Source: Ulota crispa
Lineage: Eukaryota > Streptophyta > Bryopsida > Orthotrichales > Orthotrichaceae
Assembly (NCBI GenBank): GCA_963920765.1
Contig: OY987246.1
Span: 10,474,868 to 10,538,867 of the forward strand
DNA length: 64,000 nt
Reading direction: 5' to 3'
Of the stretch, positions 24,178-36,590 are shown piece after piece. A model generated the notes under the pieces. The model was not told where the DNA came from and ran no database searches. It worked only from the letters and a program-made list of their open reading frames with translations. Each line of letters begins with the position of its first letter. Positions within the stretch are counted from its first letter, which is position 1. The translations under genes and the position numbers were made by a program.

Positions 24178-25096
24178 AATGCAAAACCAAACCTAAAAAT
24201 TATCACAAAATGAGGTGATGAGTTGGGTTTGGTCCCAAATTTGCAAAGGCCAAATTGGTGAGTTGCCACACTTTTGGAAGGGAGGGGAACATAACCTTGA
24301 CACCCCTTTTCAACACTTACTTATGGGTATTTTGAAGAAAAACAAAACACGTGATGAAAGTTGGTGCCAAACAAGGTTTAAATTGTAGGATAACTGTATT
24401 GTAAAATAATGTCCTTCCAAAGATGATAAGGTTGCCTAACATGTTTGGTTTGCACAAAAGATGTGTGTTTTTTTTAGTGTTTGTTTGTCTAAAATTGTGT
24501 TTTGGAGACCATGCAACACAATTGTAAATTATTGAGTCTACAAGGCAAGCATGTATGTCTCTTGAATGATAAATTGTCAAATTATGGGATTGGTATATAC
24601 TGCATAGTTAAGGCATTTTAGAATATTATGAATTCTTAGTAATGAAAATTTGAAGTTGGCCAATGCCAAAGATGCTATATACTGAGAAAGGGTACAAGTA
24701 AGAAAGTTTGAGTATTACCTCTTGTAGAATGTTTCCTTACCAAACTCTTGGTTCACACAATTTGTATATGGATATTTTCCTTTTTTTTTTCCTTGTTGAG
24801 TACATAAAATATTTACTTTACTTGTGATATTCATTGTCTACTCGTAGCACAACAAAATTTAATTAAAAAGGTCATTACGATAGCAAGGTTGTATAAAAAC
24901 AATCCCAGTGCAATGTCGAATTTTGTTACGCTTATTAGATATTCTAGCATTGCATCAATTATTGAATACATAATTAGTCAAAAATAGCTACATTTGCATT
25001 GGATGAAATGAAACATACAAGCAATTGGATGAAAATCCAAGCTTTACATGTCCAATATAAATCTAATATAACTTAACCAATGTGTGCTTTTATCAC
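24178..25096. other. Gene-free stretch
   Basis: I see no gene, paired termini or tandem repeat here. Confidence 0.4.
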
Positions 25097-25875
25097 TTAA
25101 CCCCTAAAGGACCAAGAGCCCAATATGGCCAAATGGGGTTCTTGGAGGTGTAAAAGTAGACTAAAAAGGCGAGGTATGCTCAAGTTCTGGTCTGCCACTC
25201 AAGTTCAAGTGGAGTTAAAAGTCCAACAAAAGATTTGGATCGGCTTGTTGTTCCTTGAAGCCTCTAAATTTTGCACTCAAACATTTGAAGTTATTATTTT
25301 TAATATTAAAACTATTAGTGGGAGTGTATATAGAGGCATTGTACATTGCATTGTGAATGGAGAAATTTTGGATGGGGTGGATTGGAAGCCCACACTCCCA
25401 TGTATATAGGAGAAGATTGGTGACATGTCACTTTTTTTTTTCTCAATTGAGCAAGGTTTTTGTAGCTCTAAAGTTGTGAGGCATCTAGATTCACTTACTT
25501 TGAATGACCATAAATTTTGGAGTTTTTTCCTGTTTGAGGAGTTTTTTTTTTCCATCAAGTATAGCTAGACACAGTCTCATGGGATTAACCATTAGGTGGT
25601 TTTTTTTTTGGGAAAAAATCACATCAAAGTCCAAAATCCATATTGTGAAGTGCTACCCAAATTAACAAATATGAGATTCTCAACTGCGGGGATTTTGCAG
25701 ATTTACTTGGATTTGAAATTAGACTAGCCTTAAACTTTTGATTTATAGCTGGGTATGGAAAGACTGGTTTAAATTGTGTGATCACTTGTTCAACTTTTTA
25801 AAAATTGAGGGAATGTGCTGAAGGTTCCATATTGAAGGTATGTTAACTTTTCTTAGTAAGACACTTAGGGGTTAA
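25097..25875. mobile_element. TTAA element, 779 bp, single copy in the window
   Basis: TTAACCCCTAAAGGACCAAG at 25097 and ACACTTAGGGGTTAA ending at 25875 form short inverted ends flanked by TTAA. The interior does not match the other families that I can see. A second TTAACCATTAGG motif at 25583 may be part of another, broken end. The 94-codon open frame at 25125-25409 shows no known domain. Confidence 0.65.
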
Positions 25876-26090
25876 GGCCCTCGAATGTATTTTTGAAAAG
25901 GACAAATCTCTCACTCATATTTTGTTGAGATATAATCATTTAATAATGTGCATGTATTGTATGCTCATACAAAGTCAACATTAGCAATTTGTATAGAGAT
26001 TGAATCATCCTTTTTAGTTTTACGATTTACAGTAATGTGTTACAAATTAAGTTTTGCAAGCCTCATTTTAATAGTGCAATTAGTGGCCAT

Positions 26091-27979
26091 TTAACCCGTA
26101 AGGGTGCTTTTGTCGTTTAAATTGGAAGGCAGTTTTGATATTTTGGAAAGCAATTTTGAAGTTTTTGAATTGTCCTTGCAAGATCATTATTAAACATTAA
26201 AGCAAAATTGAAATTGTAGAATTTTGAACCTCAAGATTTTTAAATGGCACTACCCAAAAACAATCCAAAATGGTCATGTGGATTTTAAGATTTTTGTGAT
26301 TGAATGTGAATGAGTATGGATTTTTTTGTTTTTTTAGAGCAGCCCAAAATTTCTTGTGCAAATTGGCAATTGTTGAATAAAAAATTGGGAAACAACCACT
26401 TAGGATGTTTTAGTCTTTACTGTTGATACTTGAAAACTAATGCCCCCCCATCAAATCCATGATCACAGTTTCACAAATGAGCCTATGACGCAACTATAAA
26501 AGCACGACCGCTTAATATAGAGAATTTTACTAGCTTTAATAATTGACCAAAAATATTTATGAATGAAAGAAAATTCATCAATGAATGAATTCCAATTTTT
26601 ACAACAAAGACATTCCAAGTGAAATTAGTCCAAAAGCACTTTTAAATTTTGTTGTATGACAAAATTTTAGTAAAATGGCCCTTACGGTAGGGAGTGCCCA
26701 AGGAGAAAATCTTTACTTTTTTTCTCAACTTGATGTCTATCTTTTCAATGTGGCAACTTGTCATAGGCTCTATGACACTATTCACGATACTATTCATGAC
26801 ATTGTTCATGACGCAAAAGGTATGCTTGCAATTTAGCTTCCACCAAAAACACATGGAGTGAGATATAGAGGAAATGAAAATTGAATGGTGAACCTAACTT
26901 CAGTGTAAAACTTCTCCAAAAAATATTCTTAACCTCTAAAGGCCCAAGCCCTTTTTTCTATAAAAGTCACTCAAAATTGCCACTTTTGAGGGAACTAGTA
27001 GAAAGGTAGAAAAAAAAGTTTTTTTGGAAATCCTACCAGAAGATCTTGTCCCAGACTATGGCAAGTACTTGAGGGAAAAAAATCAGCTCATTCTAGATGT
27101 AGAAGAGTGAGATTTTGACCTCTAAAGTGAAAAGAAAGGTTTTTTTTTTGTGCTGCCAAAATTTTCAAAAGCATTTGACCACTCCTATATCAAAAAATTT
27201 GCTCAATGCAAAGTTGAGGTTTATTATTTCCATGTAGAAGACCAAGTTAGGTAAATGTGGGAGAATTTTCAAACAAATTAGAGGTGTAAATCATACTTTG
27301 TAAAATCTTGCAATGCCCTAAGGCCATGAAATTTGCATACACACAAGGCAAAATTGGAGGATTTATGTAAATTTGAGAAATATAAATTACTTTGATCCAA
27401 ATGGCAAAAATCAAGGAATTTTAGTTTACTACAACTTGGGAAGAAATAGGAGTCAAAAACAAATATGCTAAGAGCTCAAAAAATTAAAGCACCAAATTTT
27501 ACAAGGGACAAAAGGATTGGAGGTTTAGAAGTCCCATACCTACCCGCAAACTAAAACTTCTCATAACTTTCATCTCATAAATCAAAATTGAATGGTTAAA
27601 AGCTTCCCACATATATGTAAGTCTAAAGAACCTATTTCAGATTTTTATTTTAAAATAATGCAAATTTTAAAGAAGTGCCCAGGTTGCCCGTCCTCCCTCA
27701 TTTCTCAGAAATTCATGCATAACTTCTTCAAAAAATATTGGAATGAAGAAAAATTTAGATGCCTAGGCAGATCTTTGAATTCCCCGTCTCACACAAAAAT
27801 TTCAAAAAATCACACAAAGTAGTTTAGTTGTAGATACATGCCTAAAACCCCACTTGGCCCTCGAGGGCCACTTGATCCTTTAGAGGTTAAAGCAATCAAA
27901 GTGTTTTCAACAAGGTTTCAAAGTTTCCTTGAAATTTCTTGAACACCAAAATATGATACCTTGGACATTTAGGGGTTGA
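26091..27979 (-). mobile_element. TTAA-type element, family C, inverted, carrying a family A element
   Basis: The left end TTAACCCGTAAGGGTGC lies at 26091 and the right end TTGGACATTTAGGGGTTGA at 27961-27979. Removing the A element at 26929-27890 gives about 930 bp that aligns in inverse orientation with the C copy 1140-2581 on both sides of the insertion. It is non-coding. Confidence 0.83.
26929..27890 (+). mobile_element. TTAA element, family A, 962 bp, nested in family C
   Basis: TTAACCTCTAAAGGCCCAAG starts at 26929 and GATCCTTTAGAGGTTAA ends at 27890. TTAA is present on both sides, and the C copy at 1140 shows the uninterrupted arrangement. A GATCTTG box lies at 27042 (113 bp from the left end) and GATCTTTG at 27770. 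It is related to 14128-15056. Confidence 0.88.
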
Positions 27980-28203
27980 TCACCCCATCTCTATTCCACC
28001 TCTTTGAAGTCTTAAAACAACAACTCATTTAACTCGTTGTGTTTGATGTATTTTATATTGGGTACTGTATAGAAATAAAGAAGGTTTTTAAAATTTTATT
28101 TGTTCCAGCTTTACAATATGACTTCAGATTGCCATAGATGTGCTTAGATTTGTGTGAACAAGCCTGTAAGTCTTAACCCTTAAAAGGACGGGCCTCCTAC
28201 CAT

Positions 28204-28437
28204 GGATTTTGTATGGAATTACAATCACAATAGGGATTTTGTGTGGAATTACAATCACAATAGGGATTTTGTGTGGAATTACAATCACAATAGGGATTTT
28301 GTGTGGAATTACAATCACAATAGGGATTTTGTGTGGAATTACAATCACAATAGGGATTTTGTGTGGAATTACAATCACAATAGGGATTTTGTGTGGAATT
28401 ACAATCACACTAGGGATTTTTTATGGAATTACAATCA
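28204..28437. repeat. 30-bp minisatellite, eight units
   Basis: Units of 30 bp beginning GGATTTTGTGTGGAATTACA repeat from 28204 to about 28437. The central units are identical, and the first (GTATGG) and last (TTATGG) are variant. Because 30 is a multiple of three and no unit holds a stop in several frames, decapeptide-repeat open frames appear on both strands. They lack support as genes. An orphan TTAACCC terminus lies just upstream at 28173. Confidence 0.9.
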
Positions 28438-30220
28438 CTTTCTAAATTTTATTTTGGCATTATAAGTAACATTAAAATTCAACATTGTAATTTTAGTAAA
28501 AGGAGGTGTGTGCACACTACATGTCAAAAAAAATCATAGATTTTGGTGAAAATCAGAAATTATTGTAATTTTTTGAAATGAATGCTATAGAAATTTAGAT
28601 AAACTATAATATGAATTCAATTAGGCCATGTTTCTTACCATGGATGTCAATCACAACAAAGATCATCACTGTAGAGTTTCTCTTATCATGTTAGCAAAAT
28701 TAGAAAAAGTAACCATCCAATAGTAATAAGTATGCAACTTGTGATAGTAATAAAAATTTCAAAACTAAAAAAAATCAAAAATTTAAGTATAGAAGAAACG
28801 ACATTTGGTAACTTTCTATTGATTATGCTCAAACTCAAAACACATTTTATTAATAACTCACACCAAGTTTTGGCAAAAGGATCCTCAAAACTTAAAATAC
28901 ACTCCATGGTGGTGCATCTTTACCACTCAATTGGCAGGTGGGACCCTTTTGTGAACTATGTGCATGCAAAAGCTATCCTTCTACATGTTCTCAAATGCAT
29001 TATCTATGTCTCAATAGAATATCAAACAAGAAACAATGTAATTCCATTTGGCCACATTCATATTTAGTCATCCAAAAACCACAAAATGGCCTCAACAACG
29101 TTTAAGGGCTAAAGTTGAAAAATAATTATGCTCATGTGTTTAGAGGGATACAATCTACATTTTGAAATCCAAGGGCTTCGTATGTCTCAAGAGAAGAAGT
29201 TTATTGGGAAGTAGAAATTATCAAACACATAAACCCCGACATAAACCAAGTACTAGGACATTTCTTGCATCCATGACGTAGAAATTTCATGACCAAAGTT
29301 CAAACTGTATTGTACATTCCCTTAACAATTACTCTACAAAGATTACTCTTCTCCTTGTATCTATTGAAGACTTTCAATCATGCATTGCTTCATCCACCAG
29401 TGTGAGCCCCTTTTGATTTATTAGGGTTCATGTACTGTACACCAAAGGGGGAAACATGAAACTTATAAAGATCAAGTCTTCAAACTGCCGTTGAGTGTTT
29501 GCACCAACCGGTCTAGTTTTAAGTATAATTTAATTTGGCATATGATATGGCTGTGAGTTATATCTTAAACTTGCGAGGATTATGGTTTGCTCCTATGTTA
29601 TTATAATCTTCAAAATACTTAGATGTTGAAAGGGAATAGAGAGGATATTTAAACCCCATAATGAGTGCGAGGTTTTTTTGCTCCACGCTCATCCCTTGAA
29701 AGTTGTCTTTCGACTTTTGTGTGAATGAGCTCTCAATTGTAGGGGTTGTATATATTGTCACATGAATTATATTTTCAACTCCTTTGGAACCTGCAAGGCT
29801 GTGTTTTATACCTCACATTTTCATCACCCTTGGTGTGAATGTACTTTTAGAGTTTTAGAACTAGATATATTTCTATGGCAAAACCTATTTTTCTCTTCTA
29901 CTTTTTGACAAGAGGAAAACCTAGTTGTTTTCATATTGTCTCAAGAGAATTTTATGTTTATTTTCCTTGTTTCCCTATGATGGAGAGCCATGGCTTGCAC
30001 TTTTCTTCACCTTACACGATACGCAAAACTTTTGGATTTATAGGTGAACTTTGCGCAAGAAGAACATTGTTTCTTCTTGTGGAAATGCCTCAAACAAATT
30101 GTGTTTTGTCTAAGGTTTGAACTGTGGAAATTTGTTGCGTTTTGTAAACAAAAATACATTTTGAGTATAGCACTGGTGGGTCAGTGTACGTAAGACTTAT
30201 CCTATAGTGCTTGCCTTGCT
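28438..30220. other. Gene-free stretch
   Basis: No recognisable gene. The largest open frame (111 codons, 28732-29067) shows no familiar motif. Another TTAACCCC terminus stands at 30221 without a clear partner. It may belong to a host element into which the B copy at 30540 inserted. Confidence 0.4.
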
Positions 30221-30539
30221 TTAACCCCTAAATCACAATTGCGAGTTCCACAGTCACTTGAAAGTTTGGGTAGATTCCTATGAAGTCAGTTTTTGGCAGG
30301 TGTTTTTGAAATTTGGAGACAAGGTGCACATAATGAATGTCTTTGTGTAAAAAAAAATTCCGATCAAATGCTAGAGTATAAAGTTATGTTGTCCAAAAGA
30401 ATTTGAGCACCTCGGGTAGTTTGGGCAGCTTTGGAGAATTCTATGCTAAAAATCTCATCAACTTCTGAAATCGGGCATGTGTGAAACTAATAAAATATGG
30501 TGTACAATTATTTTTTAAAAAAAGCTCACAAATCACAAT

Positions 30540-31093
30540 TTAACCCCTAAACTCTCAATCAACCATTTTTTGGTCACTGCCTTTTTTTACATACTACCTA
30601 AGATGAAAAAAAAAACCTTTTTTTGAAAAAACTAAAAATCATTTCATTTAAAAAAATAAGTTTGCTTTCCCACCCAACTTGAATCATGTCAATTCAAGTT
30701 AAATTCCACCAAGGAGAATTTTCCAAAGACAAACATTTCAATATTTGCTAGTGTTATAAAATTTATTATTTTGGGAAACTAATGATGTTCTCTCCTTCAA
30801 AAATGTTGCATTTTTGAGTTTTAGAATAGAATGTCCATTTTTGACCAATCATACCAAATTTTAAATTCTATCAATAAAATTTGTAATTTTGATGAATATT
30901 AAATAGTAAATACTTTTGAATTCATTATGTATGAGTCTAAAACCTTTTTTGAATGTTTGACTATATGGATAATTACTTAATGCCATGATTCTTATTTTCT
31001 CTTTTGAAACCAACTTCATCATAGTTACAAAAGTATCATTTATAATGCATCTATGTTTTGCCCTTACCCCCTTGGGTGTTTAATAGGGGTTAA
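30540..31093 (+). mobile_element. TTAA element, family B, 554 bp
   Basis: TTAACCCCTAAACTCTCAATC at 30540 and TTGGGTGTTTAATAGGGGTTAA ending at 31093. It is collinear with 1648-2188, including AACTAATGATGTTCTCTCC and the terminal GCCCTTACCCCCTTGG block. Confidence 0.87.
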
Positions 31094-32006
31094 GAGGAGT
31101 AAAACTTTATTAACTATGTCCGGGTGGTTTCAAGAAAAAACAGTTTCTTCTAACTTCAAGCCCTATTATTTTGCATTCCCTAAATTCAAAGTTTTCAATT
31201 TTTTTTCACATATTCCAAATGTTTGCATCTAACTTTCTTTGGTTCATATTTCAAATAAAGACTTCTTCATTGCACAAGATATCATGAAAAAATGACTAGT
31301 GTATTGCCAATTCACTGAACCTCCTTGCATTACAAGGTGATTTAGAATAAGCTAAATTCTATATTTGCTTCTGAATTTTTTTGTGGATGAACCTAATATC
31401 ACATACTTGTGAATGGTCAAAAACCTTATTTTTGGGTAGAGCAAGAATTTTACTTTAGGAGGGCTCGAAGTCTGCTGATGTTGTTTTGCAAGAATGTAAA
31501 AAAGTTGTTTTTCTCATTTCAAACATTATAACCTTACAATCCATGCGGTCAAATAGGTGGAATTTGTTTTCACACATTGCCTTACTTTTACATTGCCTTC
31601 TAAGAATGTTCAAACCGGGGCATGACACATACTCAAATTGTCATATTTTTATAATAACATTTGTTGACCTCTAAATTTTAAGTCAAATTAACTAATAGTG
31701 AACTTGAGTAACTAATTTTCTCTATTAGACGCTTGGAAGTGCATGCACCTCTCCATGTGGTTGGCAAAAGCCGAGTGTCATTTTTGAACACTTTTGGAAT
31801 TCCATAACAAAGAGATGAAGGGATAGCCTTTTCACTGCTTCTGTCCTCCGTCACTGTTTCATTCTTGTCTCTGTGTGTTTTTGTGAGCTTGCAAATTGTA
31901 CTTGGACTTTATCAAGATTGTTTGTGATTTTTCTACCTCAAGTTTTATAGCTAGACACAATACCTAGAGCTTTGTTGGTTGAGCACTACGGGAAAATGTC
32001 ATTTCT
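31094..32006. other. No gene; isolated CACTACGGGAAAATGTC end
   Basis: AT-rich sequence with no gene. CACTACGGGAAAATGTC at 31984 resembles a CACTA terminus and lies just upstream of the Tc1-like pseudogene, but no opposite end was found. Confidence 0.35.
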
Positions 32007-33001
32007 ATGTTGCAGAGAGGATGTAGATTGAGAGAAAATTCTAGGGTTTTGCACATGAATTCAGGTAGTGTTCACAACATTCAACTTGCACATGTTTTGG
32101 ATGCAAAGCTTGGATGTAAAGGTAGACCACTTGTGATGACTAGAGCTATAGAGAGATTGTGTGTATTAGAAGTAACTAGAGGAAAAGTTGGCCGGGTATT
32201 ACAATTGATGCATTTAGACAGTTACAGAAAGACTTTGGAGTTTAAATGAGTGCTAATACAGTAAGGTGTTCTCTTTGTAGACATGGTTTGAATGCACAAA
32301 TGAAGAAGAAGAAACCTCAACTTTCTAGGAAAAATATTAGGGATTGTTTACAATTTGCTAGGATACACCAACATTGGACTATAGATGATTGGAGTCAAGT
32401 TATCTTCTATCATGATGAGTCCAAGATTAACCGTTTTTGTTCAGATGGAATGTCTTGGTGTTGGATTTGTGATTCAAAACAACCATCATTTTGAATTGTT
32501 TCTCAAACAGTGAAACATGGTGGCGGAGGAATCATGATTTGGGGAAGTATGTCCATTCATGAACGGGAGTGGTGTGCAAAGTTGAAGATTTCATAATTAA
32601 ACCAACATCAATACCAAGAGATTTTGGAGCGAAACGTGCATCAAGAAAATTCCAAGTTTCATTTGAACCCTTCTTCTGTTATTTTTCAATATGACAATGC
32701 TTGTGTGCATACTACAAAAATGCTTATGGAGTGGTTTTCTCAATAGTATTTTATTCTCTTGCCTTGGCCAGCTCAATCGCCTGACTTGAATTCAATTGAA
32801 TATTTGTGGGCAATTCTCAAATGGGCATTAAATTGATATGAATGCCCACAAAGCGGAATGGTTTAATTATGGAATCAAGTACATGAAATTTTCTATTCTA
32901 TCCGTGCAAGTGATTGTAGGAGGCTTGTAGAAAGCATGCCACGCCAAATTGCTTCCATGATAGAAGCAAAAGGGAAGGTGTACAAAATAATAATTGAGTG
33001 A
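32007..33001 (+). pseudogene. Decayed Tc1/mariner-type (DD34E) transposase
   Basis: The frame from 32246 to 33001 reads as the catalytic half of a Tc1-family transposase. It holds a linker KKKPQLSRKN, the first Asp in FYHDESKIN (Asp codon 32414-32416), then VKHGGGGIMIWGSM, the second Asp in FQYDNACVH (32693-32695), and the Glu in WPAQSPDLNSIEYLW (32798-32800). Exactly 34 residues lie between the last Asp and the Glu, so it is DD34E. The catalytic residues are present, but in-frame stops lie at 32492, 32594, 32744, 32834 and 32864. A frameshift near 32180-32210 separates it from an upstream frame (32007-32249) holding the GRP-type linker (CKGRPLVMTRAIERL). The N-terminal helix-turn-helix is not clearly recognisable. 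Terminal inverted repeats were not found. DD34E Tc1 elements are better known in animals and fungi than in flowering plants, where DD39D mariners predominate. Confidence 0.88.
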
Positions 33002-33487
33002 TTCACTTCATGAAATTCCAAAAATGTTCAAATGTCAGGTACATTTTGGATTTTTTTTATCACCGTTCTTGAAGCTCTATTTGTGAAATTTCTTTTCATA
33101 CATATGTAAAATATTTCATGTATTTTTTCAATAAAATTGGAATTTATGAGTTTGTGTGTTTATTTTTTTATTTTTATCATTGAATGTTTGATAAGTATGC
33201 TTCTATTTTAACATTTTTGGAAGACATTGTATAATACACTTCTGTATGGTTGAAATTCAAGAAAAAGAGTTTGTGTTTTGAATTTTAACTAAATCATCAA
33301 TAAGTGGCAGTTTTGGCCTTATTTTTCTCTGCAACACTCTTTGAGCTTTAGAAGTTAATAAAAGCAAACTCAAGAAAGTATTTACTTACAGCAATTCTAT
33401 TGAGCCATTACACTGCACTGGTATTTTCAGGATCTAGCATATTGGTTCATAAACCATTTTTAAGAGTTGTACGAACACCAACCTCAA
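33002..33487. other. Gene-free stretch after the Tc1-like pseudogene
   Basis: AT-rich. Some of it may be the 3' part of the Tc1-like element. No terminal repeat could be matched. Confidence 0.35.
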
Positions 33488-33706
33488 CTCATAACTGACC
33501 AAAAGGCCCTTTGCAACCAGTACAATATGGGGTATTTTTTTTGTATTTGGAATGGATCCACACCTCTACTACATTTGAGATCAACAAAAAAGTTGGAGAA
33601 TAAATCAACGCGGTTCTAGTGAGCTACTTGAGATCCCAAATTAAAATTTCCTATTGGTAGCAAATGATAATTATATGTCAACGTATATACTATTCCCTAT
33701 GGTCGT

Positions 33707-34675
33707 TTAACCCCTAAATCCCTGGGGCCTTTATTTTGTCAAAAGACACTCAAAATTGCCATTTCTATTGTAAAGAGTTTTTTTTTTATAATTGGTCTTT
33801 TTGCATATCTAACCATACGATCTTGTACTTGACTAGTATAAGAATGTGGAAAAAAAAAATCAAAAACTTTGACCACTCAGATTGCAAGATATTTGCATTC
33901 AAAGTGTAAAAAATAGAGTTTTTTGCACCTTGCATGACTAGACTATTTGACTTTGAACTTTTTTGACTTAAAATTTTGCACCACAGAGTTTTGAGGTTTA
34001 TTTTTTTAAGGTGGGAAATTGAGTTGAGAATCTTTGGAAAAAAATTAAAACAAAAATTACTTAATTTTCACTCTTAAAAAAAACATTAGGTAAAAGAAGG
34101 TATGAGATTGAACAAAAACTTAAATTGTTAATAACCTTGCAATGGAATTGAAATTCAATAATCCCAATGTTAAGATTGTTCTAGCAAGCAAACTTCACTC
34201 TTTCCAACATTTTTTTTTGAAAAAATGTTAAACTTGCATTCAAAAATGAAGTTTATAGGTTATTTTTTCAAAAAGATGCTTGAACTATCCAAAAAACAAG
34301 ATTGTCCATGTCTTTCTCATAACTAGTCCAAATGGAATGGATCAAAGCTTCATATGTAGACAAAACTATAATCTATGAAGAAAAAAACAAAAATAAAAAA
34401 TATTCAAGTTTTTGTAAATTTTTTTTTCTGCCCAATTTGCATAAATTTTGCTTATCTAGGCATAAATTTTGCTTATCTAGGCATAAATTTTGCTTATCTA
34501 GGCATAAATTTTGCTTTTGGGCATTGATTGGAATAAAAATTATATTCCCCAAAAGCTAATGTATTTTCCTAATTTTAAAAAAGTTTCAAAAAATTAAGAG
34601 AAAAATCAAGACTATAGGTACCTGCCCGAAATCCCATTTGTCCCCAGAGGGGACACTCAAGGATTTAGGGGTTAA
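33707..34675 (+). mobile_element. TTAA element, family E, 969 bp, nested in family G
   Basis: TTAACCCCTAAATCCCTGGGG at 33707 and AAGGATTTAGGGGTTAA ending at 34675. A GATCTTG box lies at 33819, 112 bp inside. It inserted at a TTAA internal to the G right terminus. The empty version (single TTAA at 40363-40366) is seen in the inverted G copy. It carries an expanded 21-bp tandem repeat. Confidence 0.87.
34439..34516. repeat. 21-bp tandem repeat, about 3.7 units
   Basis: The unit begins GCATAAATTTTGCTTATC and repeats at 34439, 34460, 34481 and 34502 (partial). It lies inside the E element. The related E copy at 13201-14113 has a single similar segment (inverted), so the array expanded in this copy. 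Confidence 0.85.
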
Positions 34676-36024
34676 GGGTTAAAGAGGGAGTGTCAAGTTT
34701 TCACATGCTCAATAATTTTAGTTTTGGAGTTTAAGTATATGGATTTTGGTCAACTCAAACATGTACCGTGTTTTAAGTTGAAACCATTTTTTAGTTCAAT
34801 ACAAAAAAATAGTGTCCAAATTGATTAAACCTGTCCAAATTGACAAAAAAATATTTGAATTGACAAAAATTGCCCAAATTGACATGTCCAAATTTACAAA
34901 AAATGACCAAATTAACTGCTTTTCTTATAGTGTAATATCATTTCAAATAAGCAATTCTAAATACATATGAAGGTCCTTTTGGGTAGTATAAAGGATACCT
35001 AGGCTAGGGTGTAGCAAAGGGATGTGGAGTATCTTCATTTGCTATCATATAAAAATTTAATCCCTAAATGGACCAAACAACATTTTTTGGGAACATAGAG
35101 ATTTTTGCTAGGTTAGTAATTATAGAATAAAAAATACTTTTTCACAAAAATATTTAGAGGATGTGTGCCCAAGGAGTAGCTTTCCAATGCAACAATTTTC
35201 AAACCATTTCAATTTGTTAAAAAAAAGTTATGATAAAATATGTAGTTTTGTTTGCTCTAGGGGCAATACATGCACATTTATATACATTGCAATTAAAATT
35301 TTGGGATCTTGCACAAAGGTTGAGGGGTAGAAATGTTTCCTTGTCAAATTTGACCCAACCTCATTCCAAGAAGGCAATGTTTTTGCTTACTACTTTGTAT
35401 TTCATCTTTGTTGGACGTGGCCTTATGTTGATCAAGCATCTCAAAGCCACAATTTATGGTTGATTTCCTTTTTTTTTTAAAATTCCTCTCTAAAACTAGC
35501 TAAAATCTGAAACTCCATGACTCACATTTTGCAATAATTTTTGTACATGGAAGCTAAAAGTAGTTGAAAAAAGGGCTTTGTATGAAATTTTTCTTGAAGC
35601 TAGTTTCCTATTTTAAACTTTTGGTATGTGTTCCCCAATTCAAATTGTTATGAGATTTTTAGGCATATAACCATCGCTAGTACAAAAGTTACTTCCACAA
35701 ATTACAATTAAAAAAAGTGAAGTTAATTGGTGCAAAAGCCTCCTTGAGTTGGAACTGCCCAAAATTTGAATGCCCCTCAAAAAAACTATTTTTCACTTCA
35801 AACAATATAATCTCACAATTTGTGCAACAAATATCTTTCATCTTCTTACTACAGCATACACTAGCAAAAAACTTTGTCCAAAACAACAAAAAATCAATAA
35901 TTTCTTGTTGTTCTGGACACTTGCACACGCTAATTGATGAATTTAACATAATTCTAAAAAGAATTGCCAACATTATATTGTTTTAGACATTGGATAAATC
36001 AACAAAAATTCCAAAATCTTCTAG

Positions 36025-36590
36025 AATCTTTTTTGAAATCTTTTTTGGAATCTATGAGAATCTATGAGAATCTTTTAGAATCTTTGGAAATCATTTTTGG
36101 AATCTTTGAGAATCTTTTGAAATGTTCTTGGAATATTTAAGGGATCTTTGAGAATCTTTTTGGAATCTTTGAGAATCTTTTAGTGATATTTGGGAATCTT
36201 CTTGGGTTCTTTGAGAATATTTGGAATATTTAAGAATCTTCTTGGAATCTTGAAGAATCTTTGGGAATTTTCTTGGATTTTTTGAAAATCTTTTAGGGAT
36301 CTTTAAGAATTGTTGAGAATTTTTAGAATCTCCTTGGATTTTTTGAGAATTTTAAGAATCTTTTTTAAATCTTTTTGGAATTCATTAAAATACCTCAAAA
36401 TCTTTATAAAAATAGAATATTTGATAATATTTTTAGAATCTTTTAAAATTCATTAAAATACTTCAAAATCTACAATCTTTATGGGTTGGTTTGGAATCTT
36501 TTTAGAATCTTTTTGAACTTCATTGAAATATATTAAAATTCTAAATAATAATAGAATTTGTCAAATTCTTTTAGAATCTTTTGGAGTTCT
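36025..36590. repeat. Degenerate GAATCTTT-rich tandem array
   Basis: The motif TTGGAATCTTTGAGAATC and variants recur every 20-25 bp for more than 500 bp. A shorter similar patch lies at about 38695-38775. It sits inside the CACTA-like unit and could be its subterminal or internal repeat. Confidence 0.75.

Larger units (their letters stand above)
33488..34682 (+). mobile_element. TTAA-type element, family G, interrupted near its right end by family E
   Basis: Positions 33488-33706 match G copies 40356-40599 (inverted) and 42767-42999: shared blocks are TTTGGAATGG(A/G)TCCACAC, CATTTGAGATCAACAAA and the CAAATTAAAA segment. After the E insertion, GGGTTAA at 34676-34682 is the missing right end. 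The left terminus is degenerate (CATAACTGACCAAAAGG). Its unoccupied length is about 230 bp. Confidence 0.7.

Noticed and set aside
28124..28465. Decapeptide-repeat proteins in three frames
   Set aside because: They come from a 30-bp minisatellite whose unit lacks stops. Openness in several frames on both strands argues against coding selection.
31984..32000. CACTACGGGAAAATGTC as the left end of a CACTA transposon
   Set aside because: No matching right end or duplication was found; the downstream sequence is a Tc1-like pseudogene, not a CACTA transposase.
34780..34940. Repeated GTCCAAATTGAC-like phrases ending in TTATAGTG as a CACTA or CRISPR-like array
   Set aside because: Spacing and sequence are irregular and no paired end exists; it looks like decayed hairpin-type repeat.
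36025..36590. GAATCTTT array as a centromeric satellite
   Set aside because: Units are very irregular, the array is only about 550 bp, and it lies inside a CACTA-like element.
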